Below are positions 28,743-37,700 of a DNA stretch of 50,223 nt, in pieces. Under the pieces are notes generated by a model. It made no database searches, was not told the DNA's origin, and saw only the letters and a program-made list of their open reading frames with translations. Each line of letters opens with the position of its first letter. Within the stretch, counting starts at the first letter, position 1. Origin of the DNA: Mycobacterium gastri (lineage in GTDB: Bacteria; Actinomycetota; Actinomycetes; Mycobacteriales; Mycobacteriaceae); NCBI RefSeq assembly GCF_002102175.1, contig NZ_LQOX01000097.1, forward strand, positions 1 to 50,223. The letters are read 5' to 3'. Made by a program: the position numbers and the translations under genes.

Positions 28743-29897
28743 TTAGATGTCGAGCTCGGCAACCAGCGCGTCGACGACGGCGCGCAGGTCGCCGTCATGG
28801 TCCTCGGCCACCCGGCGCTGCCGTTGATAGGAAGCACCCACCCGGGGGATGTCGGCCACCGCGGCCAGCTCGTCGGCACAATTCAGCGACTTGGCGACCG
28901 GCTCCAGCCGGGTCAGCAGATCGCCGAGGTCCTCGGTGACCAGCCGCTCGTTGCTGTCGGAGTCCAAGATGATCACTGCGTCCAGGCCGTAGCGAGCGGC
29001 ACGCCACTTGTTCTCCTGGACGTGCCAGGGAGGCATGGTCGGCAGCGTCTCCCCGGCGTCGAGCCGGCGGTCCAGGTCGACCACCAGGCAATGAGTGAAG
29101 GCGACCAGCGCGCCGAGCTCACGCAAGTTGGAGATGCCGTCACACACCCGTACCTCGATCGTCCCCAGATGCGGCGAAGGTCTTATATCCCAACGGATTT
29201 CGTCTATGTGGTCGATGATGCCGGTCTTCTTCTGGTCGTAGACGAAGCCTTCGAACTCGGCCCAGGTTTGGAACTGGAACGGCAGCCCGGCGGTGGGCAG
29301 CTGCTGAAACATCATCGCCCGGTTACTGGCATAGCCGGTGTCTTCGCCGCCCCACCAGGGTGAGGACGCCGACAGCGCCAACAGGTGCGGGTAGTAGTTG
29401 AGCAGCGACGAGATGATCGGCATCACCTTGTTGGCCGACGAGATCCCGACGTGGACGTGCACGCCCCAGATCAGCATCTGGCGCCCCCACCATTGGGTGC
29501 GCTTGATCAACTCGGCGTAGCGCGGCGCGTCGGTGAGCTTCTGGGTCGACCACCGCGCGAACGGGTGGGTGCCGGCGCAGAAGAGCTCCATGCCGCGGGC
29601 CCGGACGATCCGGCGGGCGGGTCCCAGGGTGTCGCGCAGATCTTCCATCGCCTCTGCGGCACATTCGCAGATACCGCTGACGATTTCGACCGTGTTGCGC
29701 AGCAATTCCTTGTGGACGCGCGGGTTTTCGCCGATCTCGGCGATGACGGCGGTGGCTTCGTTGCTCAGGTCTCGGGTCTGCGCGTCGACGAGCGCAAACT
29801 CCCATTCCACACCGACAGTCGGCCGCGGTGACGGGGCGAAATCGATACGGGCATCACCTTTTTTGGGCGCCCTGTTGACCGGCGAGCTAGCCGGCAC
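28743..29897 (-). CDS. Carboxylate-amine ligase of the GCS2/YbdK family (Rv0433-like)
   Basis: A protein of about 384 residues of the glutamate-cysteine ligase family 2. Its start region has the family signature [21 protein letters not shown], followed by [27 protein letters not shown] and [18 protein letters not shown], which form the ATP/Mg and substrate pocket. The family joins glutamate with an amine, making gamma-glutamyl compounds; mycobacteria do not make glutathione, so the product is uncertain. The frame reaches 29933; I chose GTG 29897, which overlaps the sodC stop, because upstream codons have no ribosome site. GTGs at 29906 and 29909 are alternatives. Confidence 0.85.
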   Translation of the reverse strand: MPASSPVNRAPKKGDARIDFAPSPRPTVGVEWEFALVDAQTRDLSNEATAVIAEIGENPRVHKELLRNTVEIVSGICECAAEAMEDLRDTLGPARRIVRARGMELFCAGTHPFARWSTQKLTDAPRYAELIKRTQWWGRQMLIWGVHVHVGISSANKVMPIISSLLNYYPHLLALSASSPWWGGEDTGYASNRAMMFQQLPTAGLPFQFQTWAEFEGFVYDQKKTGIIDHIDEIRWDIRPSPHLGTIEVRVCDGISNLRELGALVAFTHCLVVDLDRRLDAGETLPTMPPWHVQENKWRAARYGLDAVIILDSDSNERLVTEDLGDLLTRLEPVAKSLNCADELAAVADIPRVGASYQRQRRVAEDHDGDLRAVVDALVAELDI

Positions 29898-30603
29898 CGA
29901 TGACACCACACGCCACCCGCTTGCCGGCGTCACCGGTGGTCATCGTGGTCTGATCGGGCCCCGGCGTGCCGTTGGCCTGGGTGTAACGGTCCGCCGGGAT
30001 GTTGGCGAAGTTGTCGGCTCCGGCGTGGATGATGATCGCGGTTTTCTCGCCGCTCACCAGGTCGTCCATGGTGAAGGCATCGGTGGTGGTGACCAGCGTG
30101 CCGCTGCCGTCACCGCGCACCTGCAGCGACGTCAGGTCACCATTGGATTGTCCGGCCTTGGCACGCCCGGGCACCTGGAAGTGCCCGCCGGCGGACAGGA
30201 AGTCGCCGGGAGCCCCGCCGGAGGGGGCGACCGAATTGGGCTCGCACTTGCCGGCCTGGTGGATGTGCACGCCGTGGAAGCCGGGCGCGAGGCGGCCGGT
30301 GCCGGTTGTCACGATCGTGATGGTCGCGAATCCGTTGGCGAACTCGAACTTGGCGGTCGCCACCTCGGTGCCGTCGGGTGCCCGCAGCTGGGTGGTCAAG
30401 CCCTGTGCGCCGGGCACCCCCTCCTGGTTGCCCCTGCCCTCCGACGGCGCGGGCGATCCGGTCCAGATCGACGGCGTGGTACCCGGTGTCGTCGAGGCGT
30501 GTTGCGGCGACGAGCACGCGCTTACCAGCGCGACGCACGCGGCCGCGGACAGGGCGGACAGGGTGGTGGCTACGACGTGGCGGTGACCGGCGGGCATAGA
30601 CAT
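29887..30603 (-). CDS. sodC: Cu,Zn-type superoxide dismutase lipoprotein SodC
   Basis: A 238-residue periplasmic or cell-envelope superoxide dismutase that detoxifies host superoxide. The N-terminal signal ends in the lipobox VSAC (Cys30), so it is a lipoprotein, followed by a Thr/Pro-rich linker. The catalytic domain has [15 protein letters not shown] (copper ligands), FLSAGGH (bridging His), [22 protein letters not shown] (copper His) and the C-terminal [15 protein letters not shown]. In the zinc loop the usual His positions are FQVPGRAK. M. tuberculosis SodC is reported to lack zinc, so this enzyme may also be copper only. ATG 30603 has TAGGCT seven bases upstream; ATG 30597 is an alternative. 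Confidence 0.93.
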   Translation of the reverse strand: MSMPAGHRHVVATTLSALSAAACVALVSACSSPQHASTTPGTTPSIWTGSPAPSEGRGNQEGVPGAQGLTTQLRAPDGTEVATAKFEFANGFATITIVTTGTGRLAPGFHGVHIHQAGKCEPNSVAPSGGAPGDFLSAGGHFQVPGRAKAGQSNGDLTSLQVRGDGSGTLVTTTDAFTMDDLVSGEKTAIIIHAGADNFANIPADRYTQANGTPGPDQTTMTTGDAGKRVACGVIGAG

Positions 30604-30610
30604 AGCGGAG

Positions 30611-30616
30611 AGCCTA
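30611..30616 (-). promoter_or_regulatory. Leaderless -10 element of sodC
   Basis: TAGGCT on the minus strand, seven bases upstream of the ATG at 30603. It gives sodC its own promoter after the LytR_C gene. Confidence 0.5.
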
Positions 30617-30672
30617 GCCTGGCGCCCCCCTTCCTACCGAGCGGGTCGAAACGACCCGCTGAGAAGCCGGGC

Positions 30673-31146
30673 TCAACCCGTGACGAGGACGATGACCCCG
30701 GGCGGCTGGTCGGCGAGTTCGGCGATGCGCCGCTCGACGGGCGCTCCCAGTTTCTGTCCCACCGCATCCGCGGTGGCCCGCTCGCCCTCGGCGTCGCCGT
30801 AGTAAACGGTGGTGGCGGAGACATCCGACACGGCGAGGTTCGTGACCTCGGTCACTTTGAAACCGGCCGCTTTGAGTTGGTCCGCGGTCCGCCCGGCGAC
30901 GCCCTCTTTGCCGGAGATGTTGTACACCCGCACCTCGGCCTGGTTCGCCGCGGGCTTGGCGCTGGTCGAGGTGGGCGCGGTGCTGGTGGTCGTCATGCCG
31001 GCCACCGCCGACGAGTCGTCGTCGGATTTCCCGGACGAACTCAGGGCCTGCCAGCCCAGCAACAGGAAGATGACGCCCAAGAACAGCAGCACCATCACCA
31101 TGGCCCGCAGGGGAAGCCCCGTGGAGTCGGGTACGCGCTCGCTCAT
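30673..31146 (-). CDS. LytR_C-domain membrane protein (Rv0431-like)
   Basis: A 157-residue protein with a short cytosolic N-terminus, one membrane helix (about residues 15-35, LRAMVMVLLFLGVIFLLLGW), a Ser/Thr/Ala-rich linker and a C-terminal LytR_C-type domain (about 70-157: VRVYNISGKEGVAGRTADQLKAAGFKV ... TTVYYGDAEGERATADAVGQKLG). The M. tuberculosis homologue has been described as a tuberculin-related peptide and linked to membrane-vesicle production. The ATG giving MSERVPDS is favoured by a TACAGT -10 exactly seven bases upstream; an earlier in-frame ATG at 31155 is less likely. Confidence 0.85.
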   Translation of the reverse strand: MSERVPDSTGLPLRAMVMVLLFLGVIFLLLGWQALSSSGKSDDDSSAVAGMTTTSTAPTSTSAKPAANQAEVRVYNISGKEGVAGRTADQLKAAGFKVTEVTNLAVSDVSATTVYYGDAEGERATADAVGQKLGAPVERRIAELADQPPGVIVLVTG

Positions 31147-31153
31147 CGAGCCC

Positions 31154-31159
31154 ACTGTA
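31154..31159 (-). promoter_or_regulatory. Leaderless -10 element of the LytR_C gene
   Basis: TACAGT on the minus strand, seven bases before the ATG at 31146. It overlaps the alternative upstream start, which it argues against. Confidence 0.5.
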
Positions 31160-31210
31160 GCCAGGAGTGGCCCGAAACCTGTAACGGCACGTCAAAAAGG
31201 TGGACGGGTG

Positions 31211-31519
31211 TCAGGTCACCTCGAAGCCGAGGCGCCGCGCCGCCCTCGCCTTCTGGCGGCTGGCTCGCAGCCGCCGCAGCCGTTTCACCAGCATGGGGTC
31301 CGCGGCCAGCGCCTCGGGCCGATCAACCAGCGCATTGAGCACTTGGTAATAGCGTGTCGCCGACATGGAGAACAGCTCTTTGATCGCTTCTTCCTTGGCA
31401 CCGGCGAATTTCCACCATTGGCGTTCGAAAGCCAAGATGTCGTGCTCGCGACGGGTCAGACCTTCGGCAATGTCAGAGTCGTCCCCCGCTCGATTTGCCC
31501 GCGCCATAGCGCCGTCCAT
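31211..31519 (-). CDS. DUF3263 protein (Rv0430-like)
   Basis: A 102-residue actinobacterial DUF3263 protein. The core LTRREHDILAFERQWWKFAGAKEEAIKELFSMSATRYYQVLNALVDRPEALAADPMLVKRLRRLR is helix-turn-helix-like with a basic C-terminus, so DNA binding is plausible but unproven. It has a leadered start: AGGGGAAG lies just before the ATG. It is the first gene of the minus-strand series to sodC and the GCS2 gene, with a 64-base gap to the LytR_C gene. Confidence 0.82.
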   Translation of the reverse strand: MDGAMARANRAGDDSDIAEGLTRREHDILAFERQWWKFAGAKEEAIKELFSMSATRYYQVLNALVDRPEALAADPMLVKRLRRLRASRQKARAARRLGFEVT

Positions 31520-31771
31520 ATTGCTTCCCCTGGGCCCTTCCGGCGAATGCTCACTTAGCTCGAATGACTTGACCTACAAAGGCGCATGTTCCGGCGAATA
31601 TTGAACCACGCCCGGAAGTGATGCCTGGTGAGCCTGACCCGCGAGTCGGCGATTGGCGCGCCGATTGGGTCCATTGACCTGCTGCGCCCGCCGCCCAGCC
31701 GCGAGCACGTTGTTGGCAGCCAGCCCGCTGCGCCGCTTCACGGCGGGTCCTGGGGCCGGGGCCGGCCCGCC

Positions 31772-31777
31772 TAAGCT
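31772..31777 (+). promoter_or_regulatory. Leaderless -10 element of def
   Basis: TAAGCT lies eight bases before the ATG at 31786, and no Shine-Dalgarno is present. The rest of the 266-base gap between the DUF3263 gene and def (31520-31785) holds no recognised gene. Confidence 0.42.
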
Positions 31778-31785
31778 AGCCGACC

Positions 31786-32379
31786 ATGGCAGTCGTACCT
31801 ATTCGCATCGTGGGCGATCCCGTCTTGCACACTCCGACGAAGCCGATACCGGTCGGCGCCGACGGATCGCTGCCGGCCGATCTGCCGCAACTGATCACCG
31901 ACATGTACGACACCATGGACGCCGCGTACGGCGTCGGCCTGGCCGCCAACCAGATCGGCTACGGACTGCGGGTGTTCGTCTACGACTGCGCCGAGGACCG
32001 CGGCAAGACGGCGCGCCGCCGGGGGGTGGTCATCAACCCGGTGCTGGAGACTTCCGAAATCCCCGAAACCATGCCCGACCCGGACAACGACGAGGAGGGC
32101 TGCCTGTCGGTTCCCGGCGAGTCGTTTCCCACCGGGCGCGCCACGTGGGCGCGGGTCACCGGCCTGGGCGCTGACGGCACTCCGGTCGACATCGAGGGCA
32201 CCGGCCTGTTCGCGCGGATGCTGCAGCACGAAACCGGGCACCTGGATGGCTTCCTGTACCTGGACTGTCTCATCGGCCGGCATGCCCGCAGCGCCAAACG
32301 GGCGGTCAAGTCACACGGCTGGGGCGTACCCGGCCTGTCGTGGCTGCCGGGCGAGGGGCCCGACCCGTTCGGTCACTGA
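31786..32379 (+). CDS. def: Peptide deformylase
   Basis: A 197-residue metalloenzyme removing the N-formyl group from new proteins. All three motifs are present: [10 protein letters not shown] (residues 49-58), EGCLS with the metal-binding Cys106, and HETGH (148-152) with the other two metal ligands and the catalytic Glu. The C-terminal extension beyond the HExxH helix ([32 protein letters not shown]) is typical of mycobacterial deformylases. Its TGA overlaps the ATG of the GNAT gene, so the two are coupled. Confidence 0.96.
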   Translation: MAVVPIRIVGDPVLHTPTKPIPVGADGSLPADLPQLITDMYDTMDAAYGVGLAANQIGYGLRVFVYDCAEDRGKTARRRGVVINPVLETSEIPETMPDPDNDEEGCLSVPGESFPTGRATWARVTGLGADGTPVDIEGTGLFARMLQHETGHLDGFLYLDCLIGRHARSAKRAVKSHGWGVPGLSWLPGEGPDPFGH

Positions 32380-33296
32380 TGGCGGTCTCGTGGCCGGACG
32401 CCGGCACGCGGGTGACGGTTCGCTACCGCCGGCCCCCTGGGTCCGTCCCGCCGCTGACCGACGCGGTGGGCCAGCTGCTGACCGTCGCCCCGACGGTGCG
32501 GGTGCGGACGAAGACCGGCGCGACGGTCGAAATCACCCCCGCCGACGTCGTGGCGGTGCGGGCGCTGACCGATGCGCCGGTGCGCACCGCGGAGATCCGG
32601 GCAATCGAACACGCGGCTGCCAAGGCCTGGCCCGGTGCGCAACGCTGCTGGCTCGACGGCTGGCTGCTGCGAGCCGGCCACGGCGCCACCCCCGCCGATT
32701 CGGCAGTGCCGCTGGACATCTCGGCCCGCGCCGGTACCGTCCCGGCGATCGCTGACTGGTACCGGGCCCGCGGCCTCACGCCTCGGCTGGTGATCCCCGA
32801 CCGGCTACTGCACCAGCCGACCGGCTGGGTGCCCGAACACACCGAACGCCTCCTGGTGCGCGACCTGGTGCGCGACGCGGGCGACATGGACGACATAGAA
32901 GAAGGGGCCAGCCACCCAACCGACCGCTCGATCACCGTGTCCGCCCGTCCCGACGACACCTGGCGGCGGCTCGACGACCGCCGGATACCCGTTGACGTTC
33001 TTACCGCAGTCGTCGACGGTGAACTCGCATTCGGCAGCTACCCCGGGGTGGTCGCCGCACGCGCGGCCGTGACCGACGCACCGGACGGCAGCCGGTGGGT
33101 GGGGCTGTGGGCAGGGCTGTGGGCAGGGCGCGACCAGTCCCGCGCCGCCCCACTGTATGAAGCGCTGCTGGCCTGGGGCGCTCGGCGCGGCGCGACCCGC
33201 GCCTACCTGAGCGTGCCGGACGCCGGCCCGGCCCAGCTCCTGGATTTCCGGCTGCACCATCGCCGCCGCTACCTGCGCCCACCCGATAGCCTCTAG
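32379..33296 (+). CDS. GNAT-like protein (Rv0428c-like) with a degenerate C-terminal acetyl-CoA region
   Basis: A 305-residue protein. The N-terminal part (VSWPDAGTRVTVRYRRPPG ... ITPADVVAVRAL) resembles a small beta domain that accompanies mycobacterial GNATs, and the middle contains AIEHAAAKAWPGAQRCWLDGWLLRAG. The C-terminal GNAT fold is recognisable at SRWVGLWAGLWAGRDQSRAAPLYEALLAWGARRGATRAYLSV, but the usual R/Q-x-x-G-x-G/A acetyl-CoA loop is missing; the region is occupied by a perfect 12-base tandem duplication encoding LWAG-LWAG. The last motif (LDFRLHHRRRY) also appears shortened. The protein may have lost acetyltransferase activity, although the frame is intact. Confidence 0.75.
   Translation: MAVSWPDAGTRVTVRYRRPPGSVPPLTDAVGQLLTVAPTVRVRTKTGATVEITPADVVAVRALTDAPVRTAEIRAIEHAAAKAWPGAQRCWLDGWLLRAGHGATPADSAVPLDISARAGTVPAIADWYRARGLTPRLVIPDRLLHQPTGWVPEHTERLLVRDLVRDAGDMDDIEEGASHPTDRSITVSARPDDTWRRLDDRRIPVDVLTAVVDGELAFGSYPGVVAARAAVTDAPDGSRWVGLWAGLWAGRDQSRAAPLYEALLAWGARRGATRAYLSVPDAGPAQLLDFRLHHRRRYLRPPDSL
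33103..33126 (+). repeat. 12-base tandem duplication in the GNAT gene
   Basis: Two perfect copies of GGCTGTGGGCAG. In frame they give the repeated LWAG, placed where a GNAT acetyl-CoA-binding loop is expected. Confidence 0.85.
33287..33292 (+). promoter_or_regulatory. Leaderless -10 element of xthA
   Basis: TAGCCT lies six bases before the ATG at 33299 and overlaps the end of the GNAT gene. Confidence 0.48.
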
Positions 33297-33298
33297 CC

Positions 33299-34129
33299 AT
33301 GCCCGAGGGCACCATGCGGCTGGCCACCTGGAACGTGAATTCGATTCGCACCCGCCTGGACCGCGTCCTGGACTGGCTCGCCCGCGCCGAGGTCGACGTA
33401 TTGGCCATGCAGGAGACCAAGTGCGCCGACGGACAGTTCCCCGCGCTGCCACTGTTCGAACTCGGCTACGAGGTCGCACATGTCGGTTTCGATCAATGGA
33501 ACGGCGTGGCAATCGCATCCCGGGTCGGTATCGACGACGTCCAGATCGGCTTCGACGGCCAACCCACCTGGAGCCGTAAACCGGAGGTGGCGGCCACGGC
33601 GGAGGCTCGCGCTCTGGGTGCCACCTGCGGCGGTGTCCGGGTGTGGAGCCTGTACGTGCCCAATGGTCGCGCCCTAGGCGATCCGCACTACACCTACAAG
33701 TTGGATTGGCTTGCGGCGCTGAAGGATACGGCCGAAGGCTGGTTACGCGACGATCCCGCCGCCGCCATTGCGCTGGCCGGCGACTGGAACATCGCCCCCA
33801 CCGACGACGACGTCTGGAGCACCGAATTCTATGCCGGAGCCACGCACGTCTCGGAGCCGGAACGCAGGGCGTTCAACGCCATTGTCGACACCCAATTCGC
33901 CGATCTGGTAAGGCCTTTCGCCCCCGGACCGGGGGTCTACACCTACTGGGACTACACCCAGCTGCGCTTTCCCAAGCGGCAGGGAATGCGTATCGACTTC
34001 ATCCTCGGCTCGCCCGCGCTGGCGCGCCGTGTCGTCGACGCGCAGATCGTCCGCGAGGAGCGCAAAGGCAAGGCGCCCAGCGACCACGCGCCGGTCTTCG
34101 TCGATGTACGCGACGGCACGACTGCATAA
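33299..34129 (+). CDS. xthA: Exodeoxyribonuclease III / AP endonuclease
   Basis: A 276-residue member of the EEP family acting in base-excision repair as an AP endonuclease and 3'-repair exonuclease. It has WNVNSIRTRLDR with Asn12, MQETKCADGQFP with the metal ligand Glu39, the YVPNGR active-site Tyr region, GDWNIAPTDDDVW (catalytic Asp-Asn pair), GMRIDFILGSP and the C-terminal SDHAP (Asp262, His263). All catalytic residues are present. It lies two bases after the GNAT stop. Confidence 0.94.
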   Translation: MPEGTMRLATWNVNSIRTRLDRVLDWLARAEVDVLAMQETKCADGQFPALPLFELGYEVAHVGFDQWNGVAIASRVGIDDVQIGFDGQPTWSRKPEVAATAEARALGATCGGVRVWSLYVPNGRALGDPHYTYKLDWLAALKDTAEGWLRDDPAAAIALAGDWNIAPTDDDVWSTEFYAGATHVSEPERRAFNAIVDTQFADLVRPFAPGPGVYTYWDYTQLRFPKRQGMRIDFILGSPALARRVVDAQIVREERKGKAPSDHAPVFVDVRDGTTA

Positions 34130-34256
34130 CCGGCAGACACTCTCCAGTCACTGTTCGTTGTCCTGGCGTTGGTAACGTGGCAGGCTTTTAGTTGACATGC
34201 GTGCTGTGAAGTGTGCGGCCCAGAGTAGATAAACGATTACAAGCCAGGGAGTCATC

Positions 34257-34703
34257 ATGGGAATCGTCGGCGGAGCGGTCCGCAGCGTTGGTCGAACGGT
34301 GGGTCAGGCCGCCAACGTGACCACGGCGGCTGCCGGCGCCGTCGGCGGCGCGGCGGTCAACGGCGTTGTCGGCGGCGTAAAGGGAGCCGCGGAGGGCGTG
34401 CAGCGCGGACTCAGCACCGGCACCAAGTCGACACCGGCGGCCGCGTTGGCCATCGGCGCGCTCGGCGTCGCCGGAATTGTCGAGTGGCCGATCCTGTTGG
34501 CCGTCGGGGGCGGCGCGTTGCTGTTGCGCCGGTTGAACAAGAAACCCGGGGACTCCGGGCCGCCGGTGAAGGCGAAACTCACCTCGGTACCCAGCGAATC
34601 CGAGCCGGAAAAAGCCCCACCGCAAAAGACAACCGGCAAGGCACCGGCCAAGAAGGCGGCTGGGCGCCGGGCAGGTAGCACCGAGCTGCGCAGCACCAAC
34701 TGA
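34257..34703 (+). CDS. Small Gly/Ala-rich membrane-associated protein (Rv0426c-like)
   Basis: A 148-residue protein I cannot assign to a characterised family. The N-terminal half is Gly/Ala/Val rich with regular spacing (VGGAVRSVGRTVGQAANVTTAAAGAVGGAAVNGVVGGVKGAAEGV), suggesting amphipathic helices. A hydrophobic pair follows at about 60-92 (ALAIGALGVAGIVEWPILLAVGGGALLLRRL), and then a Lys/Pro/Ala-rich cytosolic tail. It lies directly upstream of ctpH with a 19-base gap, so it may be an accessory to the transporter. The start has an AGGGAG ribosome binding site. Confidence 0.75.
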   Translation: MGIVGGAVRSVGRTVGQAANVTTAAAGAVGGAAVNGVVGGVKGAAEGVQRGLSTGTKSTPAAALAIGALGVAGIVEWPILLAVGGGALLLRRLNKKPGDSGPPVKAKLTSVPSESEPEKAPPQKTTGKAPAKKAAGRRAGSTELRSTN

Positions 34704-34722
34704 CGGCGGTGTCGAGCACCCG

Positions 34723-37700
34723 TTGAGCATTGCCAAGTCCATAACACGGTCTCTGCCGCTGCGCGCGCTCGCGACTGGCATTCAGGCGACCACCGCGCTT
34801 ACCGTCGCATCGGTCACGACCGCCGCGGACGTCGCCGAAACGTTGGGTAAGACGGCGGGTTCGGTTACCAAGGCGTTTTTCGAGGCGTGTTTCGAGGCGT
34901 GTTTCGAGGCGTGTTTCGAGGCCGGTACCGCGCCGCTGCGCGACGGAGCCAAGGCGGTTTCCGGCGAGCTGTGCCGCGAGACATTGAGCCGGCACTGCTG
35001 GCGCGGTGCCGATCGCGCCTGGATCGAGGTGCGCGGCCTCGGCGACGACGACGAACTCGGCCGCCTCGTGCTCGAGTCGATGCGGGCCCACCCCGGCGTG
35101 GCGTCGGCCAGCCTGAACTACCCGTTATCCCGTGTCGTCGTCGGCATCGACGAGCCGACGACTACGCTGCGGGAGCTGTGCCGCGTCGTCGCTGACACCG
35201 AAAATCGTTACCGCTCAACGCAGGACAGTTATCACCGGACCCCCGCGGCCAGCCTGCCGGGCGATGGTGTGGTGCTGGCGACCCGGGCGGTGACCCTGGC
35301 CGCCAACGCCGCCGGGCTGGGCCTGGCGATCAGTGGCCGGGCGCTGCGCTGGCCCCGATTGCCGATCAGCGTGCTCGCGGGCGTGGTGGCGTTCGACTAC
35401 CAGCCGCGACTACGTGGCCTGCTCGAAGACCGCATCGGCGCCGCGGCGACCGACACGGTCATGACCCTGGCCGTCGCCGCGGCAGAGACGCTCACCCAGG
35501 CGCCGGCGTCGTTGTCGGTGGGCCTGGTGATGCAGACGCTCAAGGCCGCCGAATCCCGTGCCGCGGCGCGGGCCTGGGACTACCACGAACCATTGTTGGC
35601 GCGGCATGCCGACCAACCCCCGATCGAGCCCGTCCGACGGCCCGCGCCTACCGTCGAGCGCGCTGCCGGTCGTTTTGCGCTCATCCAGGCGATCAGCGCC
35701 GGTCTGGTCGGCTCCAGCACCCGCAGCCTGGACATGGCCGCCACCGCCGCGCTGGTGGCCACCCCGAAGGCCAGCCGAACCGCGCCGGAGGCGTTCGCCG
35801 CAGCGCTCGGGCAGGGGCTGGCCGATCGCCATCGGGTTTTGCCGTTACGTCCGGAGGGCCTGCGCCGCCTGAGCACGGTCGACGCGATCGTCGTCGACCC
35901 TCGGGTGTTGTGCACCGAAAAGCTGCGGGTGGCCCGCATCGCCGGCGCCGAGCAGGAGGAGCTGTCCGCGGCCTGGAGCCGCGCGCAGCTCCTCCTGGAA
36001 AAAAACGGTCTTCGTCCCGGTTGGTGCCCGGTGCCCGGAATATCTTCTGCTACAACGGGCTCCGGCGTCAGGGCGCTTTTCCTGCCGGCCCACGACCCGT
36101 TCGCCGCGGCCGTGGTCGCCGAGGCACATCGCACCGGAGCAGAGCTGGTCTCGGTGGACGACGGTTCGTTGGGCGAGCTGCGGCCGGCATTCGACGACAT
36201 CCGGCCGTTGCCGAATGGAGCGCCGAACGGCTCGATCGACGACGCCCTGGCCGGCGCGGTGGCCGATCTCCAAGAGGCGGGCCGGACGGTGGCGGTGTTG
36301 TCCTCGATTGGCGGGCAAGCCATTTCGTCGGCGGACGTGGCACTGGGGGTATTGCCGCCCGCCGCGGCCGCCCCGACCTGGCATGCCGACATGTTGCTGC
36401 CCGACCTCGCGGCCGCCTGGCGCATGATGAGCGCGATTCCGGCGGCCCGGGAAGCACGTCGGCGGGGCATCGAAATCTCTGGTGGCGCATCGGCTTTGGG
36501 CGCATTACTGATGCTGCCCGGGGTCCGTGGGCTGGGCCCCGGACCCGTGATCACCGGAGCGGCGGCGGGAATGCTGTCGGGATATCTGTTGGCGCGCAAG
36601 ATCGTCGGGGCGCAGCCGCCGCGCCCGGCGGCCTTCCACGAGTGGCACGCGATGTCCCCCGAGCAGGTCCGTAAACTCCTGCCGTCGCCGGACGACCCGG
36701 AACAGCCGGCACCGGAGCACCCCACACTGGCCACCCGCGCCATCGCCGGTGGCATTCACACGGCACAGCGCGGTGCCCGGCTCACCGTGGGGCCCGCGCA
36801 AGCAGTCGGGCAGTTCCTCGGCGCGGTGCGCGCGGAGTTGTCCGACCCGCTGACCCCCATGCTGGCGCTGGGCGCCGCCGCCAGCGCGGTGCTGGGGTCG
36901 CCCGTCGACGCGGTGATGGTCGGCTCGGTGCTGACCGGCAACTCGGTACTCGCGGCGACCCAGCGGTTGCGCGCCGAAAGCCGCCTGAATCGCCTTCTGG
37001 CGCTGCAGGTTCCGCCGGCCAGGAAGGTGCTGGCCGGTCCGGGCGGGCAGCGGGTGTACCGCGACGTCATCGCCGAGCAATTGCAGCCGGGCGATGTCAT
37101 CGAGGTGCGAACCCACGAGGTGGTTCCCGCCGACGCCCGGGTGATCGAGGAGGCCGACGTCGAGGTCGACGAATCCGCGCTCACCGGCGAATCGCTGTCG
37201 GTGACCAAACAGGTGGAAGCCACCCCGGGTGCGGACCTGGCCGAGCGCCGCTGCATGTTGTACGCGGGTACCACCATCGTCGCGGGCACCGCGGTTGCGG
37301 TGGTGACCGCCGTCGGCGCCGACACTCAGGCGCGGCGCGCTGCCGAGCTGGTGTCCAGCGGCCTGTCCAATGTCGGTCTGCAATATCAGCTGAGCCAGCT
37401 GACCAACCGGGCCTGGCCGGTCAGCATGACCGGCGGCGCGGTGGTCACCGGGCTGGGGCTGCTGCGTCGCCAGGGCCTGCGGCAGGCGGTGGCCAGTGGC
37501 ATCGCGGTCACGGTGGCCGCCGTCCCGGAAGGCATGCCGCTGGTGGCGACGCTGGCACAGCAAGCCTCGGCGCGGCGACTGACCCAGTTCGGCGCGCTGG
37601 TTCGGATCCCGCGTTCGGTGGAGGCGCTCGGCCGGGTCGACATGGTGTGCTTCGACAAGACCGGGACACTCAGCGAGAACCGCCTGCGCGTGGCCAAGGT

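Noticed and set aside
34192..34231. TTGACA followed by TAGATA before the Rv0426c-like gene
   Set aside because: The two hexamers are 28 bases apart, far too long for a sigma-70-type promoter.
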